A DNA stretch of 64,000 nt from Mytilus trossulus (Eukaryota; Mollusca; Bivalvia; Mytilida; Mytilidae): assembly GCF_036588685.1 (NCBI RefSeq), contig NC_086378.1, forward strand, positions 72,991,127 to 73,055,126, written 5' to 3'. Of this stretch, positions 36,710 through 48,992 are shown piece after piece; positions within the stretch are counted from its first letter, which is position 1, and every line of letters begins with the position of its first letter. Position numbers and translations under genes: made by a program. Below the pieces are notes generated by a model. It did no database searches. It was not told the origin of the DNA and saw only the letters and a list, made by a program, of their open reading frames with translations.

Positions 36710-39132
36710 TATATTTATATAGGCATAGGTTTTCAATTTAGGAACAGTTCACCAATGAATCAGAACAAAAATAATCTGCTTGAAAAGAAACTTGAACATT
36801 TTTTTTGTGGGTAAAGTTAGGTGGATGTAATTTTATCTTGCTAAACATTAAAGGAATTGTAAAAGCTTGTAATTTATAAAAACTTTTATTATAAGAACTG
36901 AAACTTTCTTCTGAGGTCTGCAATAGAAAAAACAGTGTAACAGTGGTGGGCTCTGGTGAGCGATTGAATTATAAGATATTGTACATGTATCATAAAATGA
37001 ATTTTTCTTTGTGAGAGGAGTTGTCTCCCATGAGGTGGGACTAATTAAGAAGGACTATTGTGAAGATAAACGACATCATATTTCAAAGTTTTTTCTTAAA
37101 AAGTTACAAGCCTCAACTTTTAATCAAACTAGAACTATCAAAGATTTTTTTACAATGAAAAATTAACCCTTCAATAGATTTAGGACATCCAAAGGTTTTT
37201 TTAGAATGATTTCTATGTGAACTCTTAGAAAAGGTGCCTTATATTTTTAAAAGAAATTGTAAAAAACAAAAAGATCAATCCATATATGTATAATTTCTAT
37301 TTAGATTTGACTGCATTGAACCTGGCTGAATTCCTTTGGCAGTCTTATACTGAACGCTCATGGGCTTCAGTTTATTCATTTTTCTAAGTTCTTGGTTGGT
37401 TGTCCGCCCTCAACTCAACTAAAGAATTTTTACAAAGGTATAACAAAGTCAATAAAATACATCAAATTCTCATCATTGTTAGTTCTACTTGTAAAATTCT
37501 TAATTCTGTAACATCATCATTACATGTCAAACACCGGAAGAAATTTAAAAATACATGAAGTGGTCAAGAGAAAAAAGGCTGGAAAAAATTTGGATGGCAA
37601 CTTTGAGAATGAAAGTTTAAATGTCGAATGACTGCCGAATTGGTACAAGAAGTGTGATGAATGATATATTTGAGGAACTGTAAAACATTATTGTTAAGTT
37701 TTGTATGAAAATTAAAAACAAATATCTAATTATTGTGAAATTTATTAAGTATTTCTAGTAATTTTATTGTTATGTCTTGATAAAGTCACAAAATGTATAA
37801 CAGATATATATATTCAAATTTTTTCTTGCTGAATATTTATGTTATGTTCATTGTGAGTTAAAGGTTAACAAATGTGAAGGAAATAATGTCCTACTGTTCA
37901 ATAGTAAAAGAATATACTAGTAATCAGCTTTCAGTAAGAAAATGAAAGTCATTATATCTTATTATCAAAGTTTTTATTTTGTTTATTATACTGTTAATTC
38001 AGAAATTATTGCGATGTTTTTATTATTGCATAAAATGCGACAAATGATTTAAACTCTCATTTTGAGTTTTTTTTATATGAATGGAACAGGATTTTTCTCA
38101 TTATCGCAAAAATTGAAATCACATTTTTGTCCATAATGACAAAATTGCAATAATAAATGCACTCAATAATTTCTGAATTTACAGTCGGTCATATGTACGA
38201 GAAAATTTTTTTTCTTTCTGAAAAGTTGAATTTTATATTCATATCAGGGCAAAAATGGGCTTTGGCCAAATCTTACCATCTTTTTTATGAAAATTCACAT
38301 TTTGAAGGGAAAACTGCTTTCATATTTTAATTCACTTCAAACAAAAAGTAATGTAACAGCTTATCAGTGTGTTGTTTGTACTAAGCAAGTCTGATGTCTT
38401 TTACATAATAAAGAGAGAAGCTGAAAAAAAAGATTTTTGTACAACACTAAATCAGTTATTTGTTTTCTTTTATTATATACTAACATCTACACAATGAAGA
38501 AAAAACACACTTTTATGACACTTGCATTAATTTTAAGCAATTTGCTACAGGAACTACCTCAACAAAAACCTTTTTGGTAATAAAATGTTGCATTGTGCAT
38601 GATCTACAGCAAAACCAATTGGTTGCGTCCTTTAGCAAATACAAAAATTAAACAGCAACAGTTTTTAGAAGAAAAGTGGTTCTTACTTTTATAAATTTTC
38701 ATTTGGATGGAGAGTTGTCTCATTTGCACTCACACCACATCTTCCTATATCTATATACTATGTGCTAAACAGGTGCAAAATTAGGTTATTAAAAATTTAA
38801 CATCAGAGATGATAGATATACAAATAAAAACCTTTGGTAAACATTGATGAGACAGAAACCCACTAATACAATTAAACAAGAAAGTCAGAATGCAAACTTC
38901 ACTGATAGACCAGTGTTTATATGACTTTTACAAAGCTGATTAATTCATAGTTTTTAATTAATGCAGCATATATTCCCAAGAACAGTTGTCAAAAATGAGT
39001 TTCTAAATGTTCAAAAGACATTTTAAGATGCAGTTATTCATCTACTGCAATGGTAAGACTAATCACTATATTTGCAACAACATCCTTATAGTTATCATGT
39101 ATATTTTTAATGCAGTAGATGCAATTCATTAT
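36710..39132. other. NAE1 3' UTR and downstream intergenic DNA
   Basis: Likely 3' UTR directly after the stop, with an AATAAA at 37451-37456. A MITE copy is at 37989-38185 and a reverse fragment of the 'gagacaactctccat' repeat at 38695-38755. No open frame of substance. Confidence 0.45.
37989..38185. mobile_element. MITE copy, 'tactgtaaattcagaaat' family
   Basis: The left end 'ctgttaattcagaaattatt' and right end 'aataatttctgaatttacag' form an inverted repeat. This is the best-kept pair of ends among the four copies. Confidence 0.7.
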
Positions 39133-41904
39133 CATACATGCCAACTGTCACTATTTGCGGGGTATTTCCCCCATGGAGGCTCCCAAATTGAAATTTTTAA
39201 GGAGCAATTATGTCCACAATTTTAACAAAACAATTAATTTTACAATGAATTGAGGCTTTTAAAAGTAGGAAGAAGCCAAAAACCAACATTACACTGTATT
39301 TGAAGGCCCCCTTGAAGGTTTTTATACGACCGCAAAAATTGAAAAACTTTTGGTCGTACATGTATATTGGTAACACATTGGCGTCGTCGTCCAAATACTT
39401 TTGGTTTTCGCACTGTAACTTTAGTATAAGTCAATAGAAATCTATGAAATTTAAACGCAAGGTTTATGACCACAAAAGGAAGGTTGGGATTGATTTTGGG
39501 AGTTTAGTCCAAACAGTTTAGGAATTAGGGACCAAAAAGGGCCCAAATAAGCATTTTCTTGGTTTCGCCCTATAACTTTAGTTTAAGTAAATAGAAATCT
39601 ATGAAATTTTAACATATTAAAAGGTCTATGACCACAAAAGGAAGGTTGGAATTGATTTCGGGAGTTGAGGTCCAGAATTAGGGTCCAAAAAGGGTCCAAA
39701 TAAGCATTTTTCTTGATTTTCCCACCATAACATTAGTATAAGTAAATAGAAATCTATGAAATTTAAACACAAGGTTTATGACCATAAAAGGAAGGTTGGG
39801 ATTGATTTTGGGAGTTTTGGTCCCAAAAAAATTAGATATGATCAATCTAACCATATGTATTTAGATTTTGGATATTGGAATACCACAAAGGGATGGTAAG
39901 AATTGTCTTTGGGAGTTATGGCTCAAACTGTTAAGGAATAAGGTGCAAAAAAGGGGGGAAAAGGGTTTCCAGGTTAATGGACAATTACTTGAAGTACAAA
40001 ACATAATTTAAAAGCAGTGTAAGGTTGGTAATTAAAACTCATTTTAATATCTCTCTGCTCTTAAATTATGTATATCGGAAATTTGCCAAAAACTTTATTA
40101 TTAATAAATTCCATTGAAAATTTGCAAAAAACTTTAGGTTAATGAACTTCATTGGAAATTTGCCAATATAAAATGTTGCATTGGAGGTATCTTTCTTTGT
40201 CCAGAATAGTAGTTAAATTAATTTAAATCATGATTGTATGACATTTTATGATGTATTTAAATGAGTAGTTATTGTTGAAAACTCCATAAGAAATTTGAAT
40301 TGAGATCATTTTTGGAATAAGGGAAAGGGGGAGGTGAAAAAAATTGGTGGGGTTCATTTTTTCTTATTTCAGATTTCAGAAATGAAAAAGAAAATTTCTT
40401 CAAATATCAAAGGATTAATATTCAACAGCATTCTTAATTGCTTAAAAGCAAAAAAAAATCATTTTAAGTGCATTAGACCACATTCATTCTGTGTCAGAAA
40501 CCTATGCTGTGTCAACTTTTTAATCACAATCCAAATTCAGAGCTGTATCCAGTTTGAATGTTGTGTCCATACTAGCCCCAACCGTTCAGGGTTCGACCTC
40601 TGCGGTCGTATAAAGCTGCGCCCTGCAGAGCATCTTAATGTTATTGTATGGCCTTCAACATAGAACTTTGGCTCTCACCATATTAAAAGTAGGCTATAAA
40701 GGGCACCAAAGTTGACCAGTGTAAGACAATTCAGACTTTATTCATACAAACAGCCTGATTAATATATATAAAACAAATATCATATACAGTATAAACATTT
40801 ATCAAATATACACTAAGAGGTTCCTGACTGGGTGACAGGTATATACATATATATAGTGTATACACAGACAAGTTGATATATTTGCCTGGTGCCATGGATC
40901 AATATTAGAGTAAATACATAAAAAAAACATAGTTTTTTATGTTCAAATTAATAGAAGGGTTAATATACTGGTCTGTTTTCATTCCATTGCACTTGTATTT
41001 TGATAAATTCTTAAAAAAAAATTAAAAAAAAAGGGTCACTTAGTTTGGTTTTATTTTTATTTTTAGTGTCGACTGGACCAATTTTGAACTTTTATTTTTA
41101 TTTTTTATTTCGTCCCTTCGACCCTATTTTTTTCCAAATTTTCTCATTAAACAGATAATAAAAAAGTCTGGCCTAAGGTCTATGACCACAAAGGAAGGTT
41201 GGAATTGATTTCGGGAGTTGAGGTCCCGAATTAGGGTCCAAATAAGCATTTTTTTTTGGTTTTCGCACCATAACATTAGTATAAGTAAATAGAAATCTAT
41301 GAAATTTAAACACAAGGTTTATGACCATAAAAGCAAGGTTGGGATTGATTTTGGGAGTTTTGGTCCCAAAAAAATTAGATATGATGAATCTAGCCATGTA
41401 TTTAGATTTTGGAATTTGGAATACCACAAAGGGATGGTAAGAATTGTCTTTGGGAGTTATGGCTCAAACTGTTAAGGAATAAGGTGCAAAAAAGGGGGGA
41501 AAAGGGTTTCCAGGTTAATGGACAATTACTTGAAGTACAAAACATAATTTATGGAATCAAAAAAAAAAATCATAAATAAAAAGAAAATTTCTTCAAACAT
41601 ATTTTTGAGGGGATAATATTCAACAGCATACTTAATTGCTCTTGAAAAGACAAAAAAAAAAAATTAAGTTCATTAGACCACATTCATTCTGTGTCAGAAA
41701 CCTATGCTGTGTCAACTATTTATTCACAATTCAAATTTAGAGCTGAATCCAGCTTGAATGTTGTGTCCATACATGCCGCAACCATTCAGGGTTCAACCTC
41801 TGCAGTCGTATAAAGCTGCACCCCGTGGAGCATCTGGTTTAGGAGTATGGCAGTCATCTTGCACGCAAAAAATCCCATGGGATTTTAAAAACTTGGCAAG
41901 TATG
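39133..41904. mobile_element. Composite TIR element (copy B of the 6-bp-duplication family) containing duplicated TACGACC repeats
   Basis: The ends are CATACATGCCAACTGTCAC at 39133 and 'aaacttggcaagtatg' ending at 41904. The flanks are CATTAT (39127-39132) and CATTTT (41905-41910), five of six matching. Inside, 39627-40010 and 41178-41550 are near-identical, and 40395-40640 matches 41584-41835. The first inner copy starts TACGACCGC (39325) and ends GCGGTCGTA (about 40612), and between the copies lies a fragment of the 26566 repeat family. No transposase seen. Confidence 0.65.
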
Positions 41905-42510
41905 CATTTTATTGAACTGCAAAAATATTTGTTCCATAGCTATTGTCTTTATTTTGGTCCTGGTTGAGAAAATAAAGGGATACATTGTCCTTTTTATTTT
42001 CATTTTATTTATAAAGTTTGCAGACTCAACATGCTCAATTTTGCTGCTGTCTGATGCCTTGGTCCAGTGACAAAATCAATTTTAAATGTTAACTTTTGTG
42101 TTAATTTCGTAATCCTTCATATGAATTAAGCTGACACTGTATATCAGAAGAAGAATGTCAAATAATATTGACCTTCAATTGGCTTTAGATCAGGATAAGG
42201 ATTCATAAGTTATATTGCGTTCTTCTTTGTGCTTTGTACAATTGAATACAGTATTTGGTTTTAAGGCACATCAACCATTGTTATTTGTCAGCGTCACTAA
42301 AGCGTTTCAAACAGTGGCCGTTGTAGTAACTATCTCAAGCAGCTTATTTGGGTTTATATGGCCATAATAACCACGTGACAATTTGTTTACAGTTGTTCTG
42401 GATGATTCACGAATCGCCAAAATTACACCCTTCACTAGGCTGATTCATACAAGATAAAGCTGCTGATCGTGACAGAACATTGAAATACCTTTCACATGAG
42501 AACATAGTAG
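41905..42510 (+). promoter_or_regulatory. Possible promoter and 5' UTR exon of the OTU gene
   Basis: A strong gtaagt donor begins at 42511 after 'cacatgagaacatagtag'. The OTU coding exon has an acceptor just before its ATG, so it needs an untranslated exon upstream. A CACGTG E-box lies near 42373. This is a guess based on splice-site quality; transposon sequence fills the gap to the coding exon. Confidence 0.3.
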
Positions 42511-42866
42511 GTAAGTTGTTTTTAATTATAGAAATATAATCATTGTCAATACCTCTCTTAGTCTCTCTACTCAACTATATCGATATATCCACAGGAGGTT
42601 TTTACGAGAGAAGCTCTACTGTGATAGTCGAGTTGACAAGACCCTCATTGATAGGATTTCAACCTCCTGTGATATATCTGGATACCTGGATACTATTTAT
42701 ATGTAAGTAGTGACCACAAGAGCAGTGCAAGTTTATTAAGACCTGTGCAACATTAGACTATATACTGACATCTTAAAAGAGGATTGAGCAAATAAAAATT
42801 TAAAAAAGTTAAAGAAAGTACACACAAGAATTCCGTAAGTAAAATTAAATAAAAAAACAAACAATA

Positions 42867-43248
42867 TGGTATCCGCATTTAAAGAAAGATATTAATGCTG
42901 TAGAAAAAGTGCAGATGAGAGCAACTAAATTGATTCCAAATATACGATATTTAAGCTATGAAGACGGATTAAAAGTATTTAAATTACCTTCCCTAACTCA
43001 CAGTAGCTAGGAGAAGAGGTGATATGATACAAGCTTTCAAAATATTAAAAGGAATTGAAGATATATCTATAAATGAAAGATATTTTATTGTCATCAGTAC
43101 AAATTCCCGTGGGCATAATTGGAAATCAGCAAAACCTAGAATAAGATGTAACACTTCTTTCAGTTAAGACATTTCTCACAATGAATTATTAATGATTGGA
43201 ACAACCTACCAGTTGAAGTTATTTCATCAAAAACCTTTAAAATGAGTA
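42867..43248 (+). pseudogene. LINE reverse-transcriptase C-terminal fragment, degenerate
   Basis: Reads WYPHLKKDINAVEKVQMRAT, then motifs such as RRGDMIQAFKILKGIEDI and NDWNNLPVEVISSKT, with frameshifts and a stop near 43006. It belongs to a different LINE lineage from the one at 7876. Its right end meets the TIR element at 43249. Confidence 0.75.
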
Positions 43249-44218
43249 TAAGGCAGATTTTACAGTATTGTGTTCTGTCTCCTACTTTCATGTTGCTAAC
43301 GTGACGGAGACAAAAATGAGTAACGTTAGCAACATTTGGACATGTCACATGAGCAACAACATCTTTAAAAGTTAAAATGTATGCACATAGTGATGTTTAA
43401 TATATGCCTGGAGTAATAAAATTGTACAGTCTGGTTTAGAATTTCTAAATATACAGAATGTCATTTGCAGGTGTACTTTATATCAAATGAATACCCAAGA
43501 AACCAAAAAAATAGTAACGTTAGCGACATTTGGACATGTCACATGAGCAACAACATCTTTAAAAGTTAAAATGTATGCAAACAGTGATGTTTAATATATG
43601 CCTGGAGTAATAAAATTGTGCAATCTGGTTTAGAATTTCTAAATATACAGAATGTCATTTGCAGGTGTACTTTATATCAAATGAATACACAAGAAACCAA
43701 TTCGTAATAGTAACATTAGCAACATCTACTATCATGATATTACGTTTTGTTGCGAATGTCTTTTTGATGGACGGAATACATTTCAGGTCCTCTTGTAACG
43801 ATATTACATACAACTTGCCTTTTTTGCTTCCCCATCATGTGAAGGAACTGACTCCGAATCTATTTCTGCAAAGGGCGATATCGTAACTCCTATACAGGAG
43901 AGTTACAGATCTAAATATATGTTGCTCACGTGACACTGATTTGGACGGAAACCTAGAGCAGTAACGTTCGCAAAAAATAAAACAGCCAATGATATTGATT
44001 CCTCAAGTCCTTTGACCCCCTTACGTCATCCAAATTTAATATGATTGCTATTTTCAATTATTTATAAAACCCAGGATAAAAATAACTACAATTGGCTGTC
44101 TGAGAACCAACAAGAAAATTGCGATTGTGACATACCACAATGGACGGAAAAGACGTGACGTTAGCAACAATATTATTAAATTACCTTTTTTAGCCTTTAC
44201 CAATAAAAATCTGCCTTA
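43249..44218. mobile_element. TIR element with internal tandem duplication
   Basis: The TIR is TAAGGCAGATTTT at 43249-43261 and its perfect complement at 44206-44218. It contains two tandem copies of a ~195-bp unit (starts near 43319, 43513 and a third partial start at 43709) and repeated 'taacgttagcaaca' motifs near both ends. A 75-codon open frame (43659-43886) has no recognised domain. Target duplication not determined. Confidence 0.65.
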
Positions 44219-44979
44219 AAGTTATGAGTAAAACACAAAAGAAGACTTTTTATTAAAATATAAGTCCATGTTATTAGGCTCCACTTATAAATAATACTTC
44301 AAAATTCCACTCCAAATAAGCTGGATGTCAGTAAAGTAGGTCATGATGTCTATTCCATGTCCAATATTTTGAAATTGAAAACCCTCTAATTCCAACAAAA
44401 AACACAAACACAGAGTAATTTTTATTTTTATTTACTCAGAAAGACACATTTTATTCAATAACATAATGCATTACTCCATTACACAGTCTGTTTCACAGTT
44501 TCAGCAATTGCTTTTTTGATGGATACACAAAAACAATAATTCCTTCTTATTGTAAAATCTGCCATAAACTGTCATTGGGAGTCAGTCATGTATCAGTTAA
44601 GAAATTGATGAGGACTCAAATAGTTTTCTATATATAACTTTTTAATTGTGTGAAATATTGCACCAAATCATGCAGGATTGATGATTGTATCAGTTTTTGA
44701 AAGTGTACCAAAATATGGTGGCCTAAAAAGGATAGAATCCTTCTATATGAAAGCAAAACAGATAAAATTATTTATAAGAGATAAGGCATCAATCCTTATT
44801 CTGATGAAAAATGCATTTGATTTAGTGTTGTAAATGACATGTATTGGATGAAATTTCAACTGATCTTTGCGACCACAATACTTGTTTATACATGTACCAT
44901 ATATATATAAATAATTGTATAAACATGATATAAGAAGATATAAGTATAATATTGTATACTAGTATTATCCTAGTATTGT
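44219..44979. other. AT-rich spacer
   Basis: No open frame or repeat recognised between the TIR element and the next TACGACC repeat. Confidence 0.4.
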
Positions 44980-44984
44980 TTTGA

Positions 44985-45965
44985 TACGACCGCAAACATT
45001 TTTGGGGATCGTACATGTATAATGGTATGATGTTGTCGTCCGCATTGTCTGTGTTGTCCGAAAAACACATTTGGTGTCCGCACAATAACTTAAGTTTAGG
45101 TGAATGGATCTCTTTGAAATTTGAAGGGTCAATACCACTAAATGAAAGTTGGGATTGATTTTGGGAATGACAAATGAATGATGGTCCCAACCTTTTTGGA
45201 ATTAGGGGCCCAAAACAAGCATTTTTCTACTTTCAGGATACATTTTATGAACTTTTGTATAAGACATTATTAAGTATTTCAATTTCTCTAAAATTGTGCC
45301 ACAATATTTAATACCACAAGTAGAATGTTTGAATTCATTTGGGGGTTATGGTGCCAACAGTTTAGGTATTAAGGCCAAAAAAAGGTTCAAAGCTAGCATT
45401 TTTGTAATTTCTTGACAATAACCTGTGTGTAGGTGTATGGATCTGTCTTATACCACAAGTTCCATATCACAATACAAAGGCTGGGATTGAGTTGAGAGTA
45501 ATTGTCCAATTCATTCAGGAATTAGGGACCAAAAAAGGGCCAAAACAAGCATTTTTCTAGTTTCCAGACAATCTTTGACGTTAACTTGTGTTTAAGAATA
45601 TGGATCTCTCTGAAATCGTACTACAAGGTTCCATACTACAAAGGAAAGGCTGGGATTTAGTGTGGGGGTAATTGCTCCAAGGGGGGATTCAAAAAGATTG
45701 GGGGTTCCAATTTTTTTAAGGGGTTCAAAATTTTTCAAATTTCAATTTTTTTTTCAATTTTCAAGAAGAAGCTTTAATGGCACAGTATTGTGCAAAAGAT
45801 TTGTAAGATCTTAACATTATTTTGTGTCAGAAACCTATACTATGTCAAAGATTTGATCTCAATCCAAATTCAGACAAAATCAGGCTTAAATTTTGTGTCC
45901 AATTTTGCCACAACTGTTCAAGGTTCAACCTCTGTGGACGTATGAGGCCACACTCAGCAGAGCAT
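44985..45965. repeat. TACGACC dispersed repeat, full-length-like copy upstream of the OTU exon
   Basis: Begins 'gatacgaccgcaaacatt', contains several 'gggattgattttggga' units and ends in the 'cagaaacctatactatgtca' and 'ctctgtggacgtatgagg' stretch that also closes the copies at 40612 and 41810. Noncoding. Confidence 0.65.
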
Positions 45966-46198
45966 TTTATATTACCGGTATATAAAATATAATTTCACTA
46001 ATTAGTATGATGATCCTGAAGGTGCTTCATAAACTGTAAGACTGATGGGGAAACACTTTTGTCATGTCAAGGACTTGCCTGAATATTACAGATTTTTTGT
46101 TTTTAAGATTGTTCTGATATACAAAAACAATGTGTCAGTATTTGTCATATACATGTACCTATTTAATCATCATAATCTTTTTTTATATTTTCAGAAAA

Positions 46199-47878
46199 AT
46201 GAGAACTTATAAAGATAACTTTAGAGGCACTAGTCGTCTACTGCCAATGGAAAGTTGGAGTTCAGACAGGTCAAGACCCACGTTGCGATGCTATGATTAC
46301 CCACCATGCCAAACTGGTACCAGCATGTGGAATCCAGTTACAGAAAATTTGGCAAGACCATCATTACCAAGAGAATTTTCTAGGCTTGGGTTTGATAGTG
46401 GAAGAGATAAGTACATAAGGGATGAACACTTCTCTCCTTATTCCACATCAGATTGGGAATCAGATGGGCACAGACTTTTCAATAAAGCAAATAATGGAAA
46501 ACTTTCTAAACCTATTCCTACCAGACGAGTTCAGCATGAGGCGCATGATCGATTAGTTCAAATTCCAATTCAGCACTATTGTACTAAAGAACATAAAACT
46601 CTCCAGAACTCACGGATTCCAGAATATAAAACGCTACCCACTACAAGGAGGAGATATGTGAACTATAATGATAATTATGTTGATTTATCTGATGAAAGTG
46701 ATGACATTTACAGTGAAAGTCTTTCTGATGATTCAGACTGTGATATAGCTCCTTTTGTTAACAGAAATATAAACAATAGTGGAACAGATGTAAAAACTAG
46801 ACGAGGTCGATCAACTTCTAACCCTCGTACTCAACCATATTCCATAAATACTAGAAACAAATCTTCAAATGTTGAGACAGACTGCAGGTTAGAATCACCA
46901 CCGAATACTCACCCTTCCCGTATAATACCTGCGTCAGATGATATTCGAAGGTATTCATCAAGAACCGGACAGCCAAGGTCGTCACATCCAGGTATAATTT
47001 GTTTATCTGATGATGAAAATGACAGAAGCAGTAAACGAAAAGATAGAATAATGTCAGCATTACCTTCTTCAAGTAGGTACGAAAATGATCTTTCCAAAAT
47101 TTATGATGTTGATATCACAAACCAGAACAGAAACTTGCCTTCATCATCAAAGCATAGATCTACTGAGAAATCTTATATCATTGGAGATGAAGATTTCAAT
47201 GGTGGCAACATTTCAGGTGAAAGAAATGCTAGCTTAAGTGAAAGAGCCATCTATATTGATGACAAAAAACAAAGTTCATTAAGGTCAAATACTGATTCTG
47301 ATGGGAAAATAATGGCTACACCAAGTTATCCAGCCTATGACATGATCCGAGACGTAATCGAACCTGAACAGAGACAGGTTGATTATATTCGTGGTGATGG
47401 CAACTGTTTCTTCCGAGCTTTAAGTAAAGTGATATACAACACAGAAACTTGTCATGAAGAACTTCGCCAAACAGTTGTAGATTTAATGGAAAAGTATCCA
47501 AAAGATTTTGAACAATTCATTGATGTGAAATCTATACATTCCCATATAATTTCAATGAGGAGAGATGGGACATGGGCAACACAAGCAGAAATATATGGTG
47601 CTGCAACATTACTGCAACGTGATGTATATATGCTATCCCCTGATCATTCCGGAAAATTCTATCGCTGGTTGCTTTTTTCACCTAGATTTAAACAAAGTGA
47701 TGTTGATTGTTTTGACCTTTGTTACATAACTTTATGTCACACAAATGGGAATCATTATGACAGAATAGCCCCCCTAGTGGGCAAGTGTAACTGTGCACTG
47801 TTGCCACCTCAGTTGTCAGGGGCCAAAGGTCATGTGGATTTGACAACAGAATCTGAAGAGGATTTATTGATAGTATAA
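46199..47878 (+). CDS. OTU-domain cysteine protease (putative deubiquitinase) with SUMO-interaction-like motifs
   Basis: The frame opens upstream, but a polypyrimidine tract and ttttcag acceptor end at 46194, so the first ATG in the exon (46199) is the likely start, giving 559 aa. The C-terminal OTU domain spans roughly residues 388-525. The DGNC box places catalytic Asp400 and Cys403 in GDGNCFFRAL, and the catalytic His519 is in NHYDRI; the usual 'WATQAEIYGAATLL' helix lies between. OTU enzymes cleave ubiquitin chains from proteins. Residues 1-385 are polar, rich in Ser, Arg and Asp, and probably disordered. Three acidic motifs resemble SUMO-interacting motifs: YVDLSDESDD (160-169), GIICLSDDEND (265-275) and VDLTTESEEDLLIV at the extreme C-terminus. 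The coding region has no intron. A possible ATTAAA lies at 47973-47978. Subfamily not assigned. Confidence 0.92.
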   Translation: MRTYKDNFRGTSRLLPMESWSSDRSRPTLRCYDYPPCQTGTSMWNPVTENLARPSLPREFSRLGFDSGRDKYIRDEHFSPYSTSDWESDGHRLFNKANNGKLSKPIPTRRVQHEAHDRLVQIPIQHYCTKEHKTLQNSRIPEYKTLPTTRRRYVNYNDNYVDLSDESDDIYSESLSDDSDCDIAPFVNRNINNSGTDVKTRRGRSTSNPRTQPYSINTRNKSSNVETDCRLESPPNTHPSRIIPASDDIRRYSSRTGQPRSSHPGIICLSDDENDRSSKRKDRIMSALPSSSRYENDLSKIYDVDITNQNRNLPSSSKHRSTEKSYIIGDEDFNGGNISGERNASLSERAIYIDDKKQSSLRSNTDSDGKIMATPSYPAYDMIRDVIEPEQRQVDYIRGDGNCFFRALSKVIYNTETCHEELRQTVVDLMEKYPKDFEQFIDVKSIHSHIISMRRDGTWATQAEIYGAATLLQRDVYMLSPDHSGKFYRWLLFSPRFKQSDVDCFDLCYITLCHTNGNHYDRIAPLVGKCNCALLPPQLSGAKGHVDLTTESEEDLLIV

Positions 47879-48099
47879 TTTTACGTGTACATTTACAATG
47901 AATGGTATATATAATAATGTTTTTGTGTACTGACTTGCCGTTTTAGTCTTTCAGGTTTTTAACTATTCAAGCATTAAAGTGATCATGTATCTATTATATC
48001 TGTTATATACAAATTAAACATAGAAAAGTATTTTAATTTGATGCTATGGTTTTTTTGTGTTGCCAGTGTCAGACACAGATCGTAAGACATGAAAATGCA

Positions 48100-48935
48100 T
48101 TTTCTACTTACCAATGTCAACCAGTACAACTATGATATATGTGTATGGAAGGATTGTAAGGTGTACATTGTACATGTCTAGATGGCAGGGATCAACAGAC
48201 CTTAACCTTATTACCATGGTTCAGTGGTCACAGTTAAGTTTGTGATTTTTTATTTTTTTTATACTATATGCAATATGTCAACTATATTTGGTGTATGGAA
48301 ATATTTTATGATCTATATGTCAGTCGCACAGGTTTTATTTGACCTTGACCTCATTTTCAGGCTTCATTACTCTGTGTTGAGTTTTTGTGTTTTGGTCTGG
48401 TTTTTGTCGAGCCTGCAACTTTTGTTGCAGAAAGCTCCACATACATGTAGGGAAAGTTATCCGGCGGCGGCGTTAGCTATCTTCTTAAAAGCTTTATATT
48501 TTAGAAGGTGGAAGACCTGGATGCTTCATACTTTGTATATAGATGCCTCATGTTAAGAAGTTTCCGTCAGTCACATGTCCAATGTCCTTGACCTCATTTT
48601 CATGGTTCAGTGACCACTTGAAAAAATAGTTCAGATTTTTTGTAATGTTGAATTCTCTCTTATTATAAGTACCGGTAATAGGATAACTATATTTGATATG
48701 TGCGTACCTTGCAAGGTCCTCATGTCTGTCAGACAGTTTTCACTTGACCTTGACCTTATTTCATGGATCAGTGAACAAGGTTAAGTTTTGGTGGTCAAGT
48801 CCATATCTCAGATACTATAAGCAATAGGGCTTGTATATTCGGTGTATGGAAGGACTGTAAGGTGTACATGTCCAACTGGCAGGTGTCATCTGACCTTGAC
48901 CTCATTTTCATGTTTCAGTGGTTATAGTTAAGTTT
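48100..48935. repeat. Dispersed tandem-type repeat ('gaccttgacctcattttcat')
   Basis: Several diverged ~170-bp units carry 'gtgtatggaa', 'ctgaccttgacctca' and 'ggttcagtgg'. The array is interrupted at about 48410-48575 by another repeat starting 'gagcctgcaacttttgttgc'. A second array is at 52470-53205. Noncoding. Confidence 0.65.
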
Positions 48936-48992
48936 TTATACGACCGCGAAATTTGAAAAAATTTTCGTCGTATATTGCTATCATACTGGTTA

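Noticed and set aside
45300..45765. Possible coding exon of the OTU gene upstream of 46199
   Set aside because: The region is the TACGACC dispersed repeat and has no sustained open frame.
46130..46198. Upstream ATG extending the OTU protein by 23 hydrophobic residues, resembling a signal anchor
   Set aside because: The extension translates the intron's polypyrimidine tract, and a good acceptor (ttttcag) ends at 46194; the first ATG after it is at 46199.
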